Assembly (NCBI GenBank): GCA_022266195.1
Contig: WHVY01000001.1
Location: 6,634,001 to 6,698,000 of the forward strand
DNA: 64,000 nt
From: Tetranychus cinnabarinus
Lineage: Eukaryota > Arthropoda > Arachnida > Trombidiformes > Tetranychidae
Direction of reading: 5' to 3'
The position numbers and the translations under genes are program-made. Positions within the stretch are counted from its first letter, which is position 1. Each line of letters begins with the position of its first letter. Positions 35,546 through 46,100 of the stretch are shown piece after piece. A model generated the notes under the pieces. That model did no database searches and was not told where the DNA came from. It worked only from the letters and a program-made list of their open reading frames with translations.

Positions 35546-37999
35546 TTATTTATTTTTGAGAAAGGGTGTCACAATTAAATCACTTTTATATTTGTAATTG
35601 AATGTTGAACTTTGAATTAATAAACACTTTGTTGAAACAAGATTTAATTCCACACAATTAAAAGCACGATGAATCTTTGACACTTCACGAATGTGATTCA
35701 GAGGAAAAGAAAAAAAGCCTCGGAAACCTTTGAACGCTAAATTTACGCTTTTTGTTTCTATTCTGTTACATACGAAAATAAGCTTGGATTGAGCTTCCAC
35801 TATTTCTCGAATTATGTAAAATTCATCAGCAACTCTAAAATAAGCGTCGCAACGTTGTTTTCCACGACAGTAATCTTTAGTGGAATATCTTATTCCTTCT
35901 TGTTTAATTGTCTTAAAAAATTTCAAATTCTCAGCATTTGTTCTATCTGAAATAGATTCCGATTCCAATAAGTTAATCACCGATGTTTTCAATGAATTTG
36001 GAATATTTGTCAATTCAATTGCTGTTGATTTGGATTCTGCTTGCTCGAGTCCGAAATATTTCTTCTCTTTATGATTCAAATTCCATTTCTTTATCTTTGT
36101 TTCTTTGATTTCGTTGAAATTGAAATCACACATAAATACGCGAAGCAAAGATGGGCCTACATGTGAATAGCGTCTAACTTTACTTTTCAATATTCCCATG
36201 TAGTCTTCTAAAGGGTAAGAAGAGGCTGAAGCATTAGGTCCGAGATTTTTAAGTGAACCAGCAAGATGAGAAAGTAAATGAAGGTTATAAGTTAAAAATC
36301 CAGAGCCAAAAAGAGTTCCAGTTCCGTGTGGAAATTCTTCAACAAGATTCTTTATTTCTTGAATCACATCATCGTCAACAGGTCCTACATGAGCTAAATA
36401 GTAAATGCGTGCAAGTGTGTTGACATGATTAATCAAGGCTGGTTTTAATAGACCTTTAACTGTAGGGAAAAAGAAGTATGTCAGAAAAGAATCCCATTCA
36501 TTGCTTTTCCAGAATTTAATCTGGTCAAAATGACGAGGGATTCTTGTTATTTCTGATGGAACTTTAATTGATTCCAGTCTTCGGCCCATTTCTGCTACGA
36601 ATAAGGTCTTGTTGATATTTCTTTCGAAAATATTCACAGTTTCATTTCCAAGAATGCCTTTCAAAATAAGGTTTCTAAAGACTCCTAGACTGATGCTGTG
36701 CATTGGCTCAACGGACATCCCATCAACAATATCAAAATCTTTTAGAAGCAAAAGAGGTGAAGAACCAATTATTCCGTTGAATCTTGAATTATTCACAGGA
36801 AAGGAATCTTCATGCAAATTTCTGAAATCAAGAAAATCTTGATGACATCTTTTCAATCGATTAATTTCTTCTTGACTTTTATTTGAATAAACTCGTGCAC
36901 CGTTGTATGTAGACGCTTCAATAAGACACCAATCACAACCAAAAAAGTGATTGTATTGTCTAACCTTTCGCAAATATGCACGCATCGGTGCGTCAGCTAT
37001 AACAGCAACCAAATGAAATGTCGATAAACCATGAATAGAATTTGATATATTCCAATTTATTGGATCTCTAGAAAGAGATTCCAGTTCCTCACAGACAGGA
37101 CCAAGAAAACATTCAACTGCTGGTTTATCTTTTCCCACGTACAAAGCAACCATGAAGAAATATTTTCTCCTTTGAAATGGTTTTAATTCATTTATTGATA
37201 TAAAAATCGGAAAGATTTTTTTCGAAGAACTTTTTGAACACGCGACCTCATCTGCATGTAAACACATTGTCATTCTTGAAATCTGGCTTGATGAATTTGA
37301 TTTCACTAAACAAGCTTGCTTAGAGGATGCAATGTCATTTATTGATTCACCAACAGACACCTGTTCTTGTTGCCAAAATTCTGTTGGAATCGATGAAAGA
37401 TATTTTTCTAGTTGATTTCTGAGTGGTAAATGAATGAAATAATTTTCTGAAGATAGAGAAGCATTCGTAAGTTCACCGTCACAGTCATAAGGTTCGAAGC
37501 TTTTAGGCTCGCCGATAAATGGCCCATGAGAATGTTTTCTTTCACAGATGATGTAAACGTGCACAGAATTTTTTCTTGCCTGCTTTTCCCAAAAATGTCT
37601 AAGGCTTGGAAAAGTAATCGGGTCACTTGAAAATCTGGAGCTAACACAGTTGAACAGATTAGTAATAATTTCTGCTGCTTTCACGTTGCAACCAGCATTC
37701 GATAAAATCGCGAGAAAAAGAGCTTCGATATATTCAATTTTCACGGGGTCAGACTGAATTGTATGTCCAAGATCAGAATCTTGATCAGAAATATTTTCAA
37801 ATTCTGATGATGAATGTCTTTCACTATCACTATTTTCGAGTGGAATCGGAGAAAAGTCAGCACTTGAAGCCGTTTGTTGACCATCGGAAGATAATTCATC
37901 TAAATCGGGCAAATTATTGATGTATATCTGTTGATTTAAGAGTTGAAGACGGCGAATTTTTCGGTAATTTTGCTGAGAAATAGATCTGTGATCTTCCAT
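35546..37999 (-). CDS. CACTA/EnSpm (TNP2-like) transposase
   Basis: One intact exon of 817 aa. Features of the TNP2 family: CLHADEVA (D250) followed by KKIFPIFISINELKPFQRRK, the block CFLGPVCEELESL, VAVIADAPMRAYL (D336) leading into a GCDWC zinc pair (C355, C358), NGIIGSSPLLLL, and VDGMSVEPMHSISLGVFR (E431, H434). CACTA transposases are RNase H-fold DDE enzymes. D250, D336 and a later Glu (E431 possible) are my candidates for catalytic residues, by inference. The N-terminal ~90 residues are Ser/Asp/Glu-rich and probably disordered. No stop or frameshift, so it was selected until recently. It is transcribed away from two BEN-like genes across a 440-bp intergenic region. It could be an active transposase or a domesticated one. 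Confidence 0.8.
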   Translation of the reverse strand: MEDHRSISQQNYRKIRRLQLLNQQIYINNLPDLDELSSDGQQTASSADFSPIPLENSDSERHSSSEFENISDQDSDLGHTIQSDPVKIEYIEALFLAILSNAGCNVKAAEIITNLFNCVSSRFSSDPITFPSLRHFWEKQARKNSVHVYIICERKHSHGPFIGEPKSFEPYDCDGELTNASLSSENYFIHLPLRNQLEKYLSSIPTEFWQQEQVSVGESINDIASSKQACLVKSNSSSQISRMTMCLHADEVACSKSSSKKIFPIFISINELKPFQRRKYFFMVALYVGKDKPAVECFLGPVCEELESLSRDPINWNISNSIHGLSTFHLVAVIADAPMRAYLRKVRQYNHFFGCDWCLIEASTYNGARVYSNKSQEEINRLKRCHQDFLDFRNLHEDSFPVNNSRFNGIIGSSPLLLLKDFDIVDGMSVEPMHSISLGVFRNLILKGILGNETVNIFERNINKTLFVAEMGRRLESIKVPSEITRIPRHFDQIKFWKSNEWDSFLTYFFFPTVKGLLKPALINHVNTLARIYYLAHVGPVDDDVIQEIKNLVEEFPHGTGTLFGSGFLTYNLHLLSHLAGSLKNLGPNASASSYPLEDYMGILKSKVRRYSHVGPSLLRVFMCDFNFNEIKETKIKKWNLNHKEKKYFGLEQAESKSTAIELTNIPNSLKTSVINLLESESISDRTNAENLKFFKTIKQEGIRYSTKDYCRGKQRCDAYFRVADEFYIIREIVEAQSKLIFVCNRIETKSVNLAFKGFRGFFSFPLNHIREVSKIHRAFNCVELNLVSTKCLLIQSSTFNYKYKSDLIVTPFLKNK

Positions 38000-38439
38000 G
38001 TTTGTTTGTTGGTTTATTTAAACAAATACCGACACAAATAAACGATAAAATTTAACAAATAAACAAATTAAATACAAAAATAAACACCAAAATTTATTAA
38101 AATAGAGATTTTCCTTTAAGCGGAAATAAGAAGCATTTCCATGTGTTTTTAAAGATAAGATAAGAATCTTTAAATTTAAATCTTATCATTTCCATGGCAA
38201 CAATCGACCAATCAGAAATAAGTTCTTTAAATTTGTTCTCTTTTTAAAATTTCTTTTCTAAATTTATCACGTTTCCGTGTTAGATAAAGAGTTTATCAGT
38301 TTTATCAATTTTATTTCTAGTTTCCTTTTAATGAAATTTTCATTTTAATTCATGTTTTAACGCCGGTTACACACAACATCGTATTTACAACAAAATTGTC
38401 TTTAATTTGAGTGAAAATCAACGTGTTTTTTTACTTTGA
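38000..38439. promoter_or_regulatory. Divergent promoter region between transposase and first BEN-like gene
   Basis: 440 bp separate the two ATGs. It contains an inverted repeat near 38150-38190 (GATAAGATAAGAATC ... AAATCTTATC, GATA-type sites on both strands) and CA-rich AACAAATA runs near 38010-38070. Both genes probably share this control region. Confidence 0.45.
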
Positions 38440-40630
38440 ATGGAAACTCGTTCCAAAAGAAAAATAAATTCGTTTAAATTCCGAAAAACGAAAAATTCAC
38501 GCTTGAATATCGATTTTATTCAAAATCAATCGACGCTAGTGGGATCTTACCTCAACCTCATGGAGAAACAGAAGGTAATTGTTGCAATCTTGCGACTTAA
38601 AAACTCTGAAAACGATTCCAGATTGGTTCCTTTCTGTTTCAAAGTTGAAGAGAATCAACTTCCTAGTGATCTACAGCCGCTTGAAATTCATCCTAATAAT
38701 ATGATTGAGGCCAATATTCCTGGATGTAAACCTTTTCAAGCTATGATCGTCTCAACTGGTGGTAAGTTTTTCTAATTTGAATTTATTCTTCATATTTTGA
38801 TATGTATTTTCTGTTCTTTTTCAGATGACTCTAAAGAACTATTTGAGTGTTATTCAACATTCATTGCTAATTGCAAAGAGAAAAAGATCTCAAATCTTGA
38901 TCATAAGATAAATAACTGGCTCAATGTTGAAGGAATCAAAATCACTAGAGTCAACTGCAAAGGCTTGCCTTCAACTCCAGAAGAAGATTTTGAAATTCTT
39001 ATGAGCAAAATCAGAACCATAAGAACAAGATCAAAGTCAGCTGTCTCAACTTCGTCTAAAGCTGATGTCGCAGTCATAGATTTAGCGGATCAGCCAAGCC
39101 AAGAAGACAAAAGTGCAACTGAATCCGAATTACATTCGAGTTTGAAAAAACTCAAAGAGTTGAATAAAAATCTTTTGACCCAAGACCAGATTCAGAAGGT
39201 TTTCGCTGAAATTATAAAGATATTAGAATCTGTTGTACAATCATCAACGAAATTTCAAGATTCTGGAGAAATTGAGACAATTCCATATGAGCCAGCTAGT
39301 GTTTTCTCAGAAGTGAGACTGATTCCAGAGAAGGATAAGACCATTCAAGTTGAAAATACTACCATGATCGAAGGGATTCTACCAATATCGACAAAGAAAT
39401 ATAAAAAAGCTATTTCAATGGGAAATTCAAAGGGTCATTCAGAATCAGATTTTGAGCCATCCGTTATTCTGACAAACTTGGTTCGATACGCTTTTCCGAA
39501 GCACTGGCTCATTGGAGTCACTTTAAGAGGATCCGGTGGAAAAAAATCTTTGATTTCGGTATGGAATTACCGGAATCCACTTGTTGATCCTTGTCTTGGA
39601 GCATTTGAAAACGGTCTCGGGGAATCGAGACTTCGTGCGCTAATTGGTAAGAAAGATATATTTCTTAGATTCTTAAAATTAACATGAATTAACTCTTTTT
39701 CCTCTTTAATTTTTTCAAGATCATGTCATTCGCAAGTCTAAAAAGCAATCTTACGATAAAGCAACGGAAAAACTGCTTATTAACAATCTATCAAAAGCTC
39801 TGCATTATGCCAGGACAAAAGTAGCCCCGGTCAAAGTAAAAAGTCCGAGCCATTCAATGTTCGAAAGTGATGAATCTGATAAAGATCGTGATGAATCAGA
39901 TGGGGATGGATCTGAATCAGATACTGGTGAACATCCACAAATTCCACTGTCACACATTAATTTGTCTATTGTTAAGAAAGAAAAGTTTTCCGACGACGAA
40001 AACTCACAAGGATTCCGATATAAATCTGGTGCTTCTACTTCAAGAGACTCTAATACTCTTGACTTATCTGATTTCTATGATGCAGATGTTGAATCTACTT
40101 CAACTGTTTCTGGAATTAGTCGAAAGAAAGATTTCCATTCAAGCTTCTCCGAGAAAAATACTATTCCCGAAGAACCTTCAATAAATGATCAAGAAGTTGA
40201 AGAGAATCCACTTCTCCATTATGAAAATTTTGATGACAAACCAGAACCAACTTCAATGCAGCAGGGTTCAACAGACAACGAGGAACCAGAATCTTCCGAA
40301 ATGAATAATGAGGTTAATGACGGCAATTTGTCAGAATCTTCAACTTTGGCTAATTCAACGAAAGACTCTGGGATAGATGAATCAGGAGCAGGTTTCAAAA
40401 CATCAACTCCAAAGCGCGTAAGTGATATTCCTTCAAGTCAAGTATTGAAAAAGACGCGAATAGAGAAAATTTCCGATGAAAAGGATTCTTCAAGTTCGGG
40501 TGGAGATTCAACATCTTCAACATCAAGAGCTTTAACTGAAGCGGAAATTCAAAATATAATTGGCAGTCTTCCCGACAAGGATCTTGCTGCAAAGGTTGCT
40601 GCTTCCCTTCGAAATCAAATCAAAAGTTAA
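38440..40630 (+). CDS. BEN-like domain protein A, 684 aa, in the transposon cluster
   Basis: Exons 38440-38761, 38825-39646, 39720-40630 join to 684 aa with consistent phases. The basic N-terminus METRSKRK is followed by a conserved N-terminal module (about residues 45-140), a Lys/Glu-rich linker with STRSKS-like runs, and a C-terminal module near 330-410: LVRYAFPKHWLIGVTLRG ... LGESRLRALIDHVI. That module fits the general layout of BEN domains (a DNA/protein-binding fold of chromatin and transposon proteins), though the match is by eye. The last ~240 residues are acidic, Ser-rich and disordered. It shares two intron positions with the next gene, so they are duplicates. Divergent from the transposase; perhaps the accessory DNA-binding protein of the element. 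Confidence 0.7.
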
Positions 40631-41118
40631 GTCAGCTTTTCAGTCTTTCAATTCCTCAAACAAAGATTAACATCAATTTCCTCAACTTAACAAATTATGA
40701 ATTTACATTCAGAAATTTCAATTTATTTTTCATAGTTATTTTTCAGTCAATCAAATTATTTTTCAAGGAAAAATTTTCCGATCAAATCAAAAATATATTT
40801 TTTACAATATTACTATCAGAAGCTGCAATATTTTCCTCAATTCTAGTTTATGTTGAAGTTGAAAGACATTTTTCTTATGTATCTTTTGTCAAGGAATGTG
40901 AACAAAGATTTCAAAAAGATCTTCATCAAATGACATTTTTGATTTTTTGCTCACAATCCATTGCCCAATCAAATTTCATTTTGTTGTTCAAATAAATTTT
41001 TTGAAAAATATCCGTTTCCTTTAAATAACTTCCTTTTCCTGACATATTAACAAATATTAAAGGTTTGTTGGTCAATTTAATATACTGTGTGAACTCAAAT
41101 TCAACTTAATAATACATA
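40631..41118. other. Spacer between the two BEN-like genes
   Basis: 488 bp, AT-rich, with AATAAA-like signals near 40992. It holds the 3' UTR of the first gene and the promoter of the second. Nothing else seen. Confidence 0.5.
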
Positions 41119-42924
41119 ATGAGAAGTAAATTTTCAACAGAATTTAATTCTAAAACTGTGAAACAGTTCTCTTCGCAACCTCAAACATCTAAATCTTCTG
41201 AAAAGAAAAAAAGTTCATCTCAACCAATCCATGGTTCAATTGCTGGCCCATCAACATCAAATTCAACAAAAAAAAGTTCAGATTCGGATTCTCGATCAAC
41301 TAGTGTTCAAACACATCTTCCAAATGGCTACAAATATGGTTTAATTCTGCCAAATATTTATGATGAAAATCTTCGTCAAATCAAGCAACCTTTTTTGGCT
41401 CAGATCTGTGAATTTGAATTACTTGAATTTGGGTTTGATATTCCATTCAACGATTTCTTGAATGATAGAAATAATTATTTTTCGATTGAAATCGGAAAAC
41501 AAAAGCTATATGCACAATTAATTGCTATTGCAGGTAAGTTTCTGTAATTCTAACTGAAAACTATCATTTTCTAATTTTTTCTTGTTTTATTGTGATCTTC
41601 TTTGCCAGATTCACCATCGGATTTACAAGAATGTTTGAGAAGAAATTTAGAATTGAATACAAAGTGGAAAGATTTGCGGAAAATAATCGGTAATGTCAAC
41701 AAAGTGATGCATCTCATACACGCACCTTTATCAGAATCAGATGATTTTCCAATTAAACATGTATTGAGCAACAAGATTCTTGATAGTTTGATCAAAGATT
41801 TCACTTCAAATGAGGAAACTCAACCTGAAAAGATCAATTCCGAAAGAATTTCTTCCACGAAAAAAAAATCGCAAGTGAAAGCAAATGTGAACGAAATTCA
41901 GCGACAACAGAGTGTAACGGAAACAGATCAAATTCAAGTCACTGAAAGTAATCAAAGTGATACGAAAATTGAAGTTCTCAAGATGAAATTAGATGCTCTG
42001 AATCAAAAGAAAAATTTCTTACTGGATTCAGATATTTTGAGCTCTACATTGAAAGCAACAATTGAAGCAGTCAGCTCCGTTTTTTCATTGGTAGTGAAAG
42101 AAAAAGAAAGTTGTATTATAACGATGAATGTTCCGGCTAAAGACGAAACATACAAAATCAAGAAAAAGGTGAAATTCCAATTTCCTTTGTCTCATAGATT
42201 AATATACTCATTTTATGTAAATTATCTTAATTCTATTTCATTAGAATCAGATTTTTATTGAAGGAATGATTCAGTTCGACCTTGATAAATATCAATTCGC
42301 CACAACAAAAGTTAAACAAAGGAATGCTTGTGCACTTGCATATCAGTTAGTGCATAGAGTTTTTCCGACTGTTTACTGGAAAAATGTCACACTTGGGAAA
42401 AAGTTCTACGACCAAGATGAAATAAAATCTTTTTCGGATCAAATCAAAGAATCTAAAAAAATGACGAAAAAGGTTCCGCTTTGCTTTGTTTGGGGTTTCA
42501 AAGATCCCTATAATGAGCCTTATCAAGGAGATCTTGACATAATTCGCGGTCAAGAACGCGTTCGAGCTCTAATAGGTAATGAAAAAGATCTCGAGTCTTA
42601 GTGTTTCTCTGAAAGTAATCTATTTTCGCTTTTTAAGATCATATTTTCAGAAAATGTGAAAAGTTAACTTATGTGGAAGAAGAAGAAGCAAAGGTTCGGG
42701 AAAGATTGATCAAAGAACTTTGTATGAAAAACTCACCAGATAAATCTGGAAATAGAAAATCATCTAAATCAACAGACCTAGTTGAATTTTCCGACGATTC
42801 AAATCAATCGGATGATGATGGACGAAACCATGAAAGAGAACAAGATGATGCTGAAAGTATTCCCGGAGAAGATGATACTCAATCTGCATTTTCAGATATT
42901 TGGAATTCCGAATTATTTTCTTAA
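41119..42924 (+). CDS. BEN-like domain protein B, 528 aa, paralogue of the preceding gene
   Basis: Exons 41119-41533, 41609-42168, 42251-42575, 42638-42924 join to 528 aa, phases 1, 0, 1. The Ser-rich N-terminus is followed by the module GYKYGLILPNIYDENL ... KLYAQLIAIAD, corresponding to the same module in protein A. A Lys/Glu linker follows, then the C-terminal BEN-like module YQLVHRVFPTVYWKNVTLG ... GQERVRALIDHIF. An acidic tail (DDSNQSDDDG) ends the protein. The first intron (after the IAIAD/VSTGD equivalent) and the last (inside RALI-D) match those of gene A in position and phase. The middle intron (KKK to IFIEGM) is absent from gene A. Sequence identity outside the modules is low, so the duplication is not recent. 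Confidence 0.7.
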
Positions 42925-43190
42925 GCAAAAAATTAATTTCAAATATAAATAACCTTTTCACTCATTTAATGAATCTAATAAATAGAAATTTAGAATTTAT
43001 TTTTTCAAATTGCCTGCATTTTTTCAAACAAGTAAGAACCCAGAAAATGAATAAATTCTAACATGAATCAGTATTGATTCAATCGTGTTCAAAACAGTTC
43101 AATTTTTATTTGATTCACTGTTGAGTAAATTGCTCAATTTAAGCGATAATTTTGAGTCAGACTTGATTCAGAACTGTTGACTGGGACATT

Positions 43191-46100
43191 CTAGGCGCAG
43201 TTGCCTTCATTGACTGGCTTCTCAAATTATCTGACAATCGTTGTTGACAATTAAATAGATGACCTGAAATTTGGTTTCAATTCAAACGTCATCTCAACGA
43301 TTCTGAATGGCAATCTAAAATTAAACTCTAAGTATCACAATCATTAACTCTATTGAAACAATATTTACTCAGCTAATTGAGCTTCTACTATAACAATATT
43401 TGTTAAATATAAATAGAGATTCAAGTTAATAGTCAGTGTTATTACCTTAAAACTGTTATGCATTAATTCAAGATGGATCATAACAGTAACTTGATTAAAT
43501 ATTTGATCCATTATATTTAGATTTGATATAAAAATATCAACAATTGGCAGTTGTTTCAGCATCTTTGAGAGGTGAAAAAAGTCTCAATTTAATGTATTAT
43601 TTGAAAGCAACATTGAACAGTAAAAAAGGGAGAAATGTTTACTTTCGATTGCCTGATTAAATGGTAAATGAAACAATTTAATCTTGAAACTGTTTCCACC
43701 GAGAAAATGTTTATAAAGGTTGAGATCAATATCAACTGGGAATACAAAAATTGTCGATGAAAAGAAAGGTAAAAACTCGTCAAATTGCACACCAACCACC
43801 ATGAATGGTGAAAACGTGATTAGCACATTTAAAATGAAAGGAAAAAGGGAAAAAGTTTAAAATGAACTTTTGCACATTTCATGACGATTTTCATATCGTC
43901 AATGTGATAACTGTTAAATGCTGTCAAACAATGTGTTATCACCTTTTGAAAGGTGAATCAAAATCCTACGCGATTTAAGACTCATTGTTGGTGAACACAA
44001 GCTTGTCAGGTAACAGTCAAAGTCAATTAGAGCGATGTAATAACAAGAAACAATTTATGAATCAATCGAGGCTGGAAAGGTGGAGAAGAGGTGAGGTTAT
44101 TGAACGAATGAAAATCTGTTCAAAGTTGATCATTATTGTTACATTATAAACAATCAAGTTCACAATCAGGTTCACAATACGATTACAATCAGATTAAGGT
44201 TGAACGAAGGGAAAGAAGCTTAATGTAAACTTTAAGCTAATCAAAAATGTGTAAACCTTTTAACCCAACTTGAGCCATTTAAGTTTGGGTTAAAAACGAT
44301 TGTAATCCAAAGAAATTGTTAAATTATGATTCAATTAATTGAAACTGATTATCATGTACAATAACCTTTGACAAGAGACACAAAAAGTAAAGTTAAGGTT
44401 AACAACATCAACAATTTGATCCTGAAAACAACAATAACTAATTGCTTCTCTTATTGATTAACAATAACAATGAACAACAAAAACTGTTGATAATTGATAA
44501 TAATTGATGTTAATAATGGTAAACATTTGCCAATTGTTCAGAAAATCTGCGGAAAAACATTTTCTCAGGAAAATGTTGAATTTCGATTGTTTCACTTTGA
44601 ATTATTTTATTGAAGAACCAAAAGCTTGGGTTAACAACCTTAAACTGGTGATTATGATAAATGGAAAGGTAAATGTTTTAAATTTACATTTAATTTACAA
44701 TTCTTATTGAAACTGTTAAAACGAAACTCTTGTAATGATTTATGATTATTGAGTGATAGCAACAAGTGAATGTCAAGTTGAATGTACGAACACAAAACAA
44801 ATCATTTTCCTTCCAATAATATTGATATTACTCTCGATTGATTATCTTGCAATTCATCTAATGTTTTTTACCATCAAGATGAATCTGTAAACGTTTGAGA
44901 CAAAAAAGAATGCTCAAGATTGATTTATCAATGTTATTTGTTTTTTTGGGGTTTATTTATTGAATTGTCGTTCACTTGATAACCCTGAACTTGAAAGTAA
45001 TAGATGGTTGATTGGATGAGGAAAAGTAATAAATGGTAAACTCTGGTTTCTTTGCTTTTTCCCATTTACTGTTCAACTGTTATCATTGAGTGTTTCATCA
45101 ATGAACAGAATCAAATCCCAGTGAATATATTGATAAGTTAATGGTGGGCTTTGGTGACATTCAGGGTAACAATATTCATTGATGACAAATGATAATCCAA
45201 TCTTTCATCAAAGATAATTAGTGTGAGAAGAAGCATGAGAAAAGATAAATTCAATTTTCTGTCTCTTCATTTTCAGCTTCTTTTTTCTCAATCATTTTTC
45301 ATCTTCCAACATGTTTCTGTCTCTGAAAAATTGAAGCAACAGTAAAGTTCATTGATCTTGAAATGCTTTAAGGTTTTCCCTTTCTAATAATGATAATAAT
45401 AACGTTTTTGTTTAGTCTTTGCGCTTTACTCTCTTTTCAACTCATTTTTCAACATCTAAAATCTGAAGAGGTTCAGGTTTAACAATGTAAGGAAACTTGA
45501 TGGATTCCATGGGAAACTAGATAATAAAGGAGCAGAAGCATGATAATAATCAACTGCAATGGAAAAAGGAAATTGTAAATCTTGTAAAACTGTTAATAAT
45601 AACAAAATTGAAACATTTAATCTTGAAATTACTTAAACTTCCTACTTGAGGTCATCCACCTGACGATCCACCAATTAACCAACAATCAAAGGTTATTTGG
45701 ATTTCAAGAAAAACCAAAATCTTAATTAATTTTTTTCTCAATTTTTCAAAATTTCGATAAAGTCGCAACTTTAAATAATTTTTGGTCAAAGATTTTTACA
45801 AATAATTCAGAATTATAACAATCGAGAAAAGTTTCTTCAAAGCATTCACAAAATCTTTTGCATTTATCAAGTTTCAAGTGATCAGTCGAACTGCTTATCA
45901 TTTTTAAATAAATCAACTTCGATCAATTGACTTCTTCAATCGTTAATCTTGAATCTGAATTTGGAAAAATTTCTTTTCTTATTTCTAACGAATTAGTTTG
46001 AAATCGATTTTGAAATTATGACATTTAGATATTCATATTTTCTGCATGATAAAATGTTTTTTGCTCATTTGGTTGTTATTGAGAATCTGAGTTTGAAAAA

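Larger units (their letters stand above)
34640..43190. mobile_element. Probable multi-gene CACTA/EnSpm-like DNA transposon or its remains
   Basis: The block holds a TNP2-like transposase (minus), a small spliced ORF behind it, and two tandem paralogous BEN-like genes (plus), with only about 0.5 kb between genes inside a region otherwise gene-poor for tens of kilobases. Palindromic motifs based on TTGATTCA lie at the left (34654-34673, 34678-34697). Degenerate copies lie at the right (43077-43096, 43112-43131, 43165-43183), as expected for subterminal transposase-binding repeats of CACTA elements. I did not find clean terminal inverted repeats or a 2-3 bp target duplication, so the borders are approximate and the unit may be an old or domesticated copy. 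Confidence 0.45.

Noticed and set aside
34640..43190. Exact CACTA termini and 3-bp target duplication for the transposase cluster
   Set aside because: Scanned both flanks by eye; CACTA strings (for example near 34080) occur without an inverted partner, so borders are left approximate.
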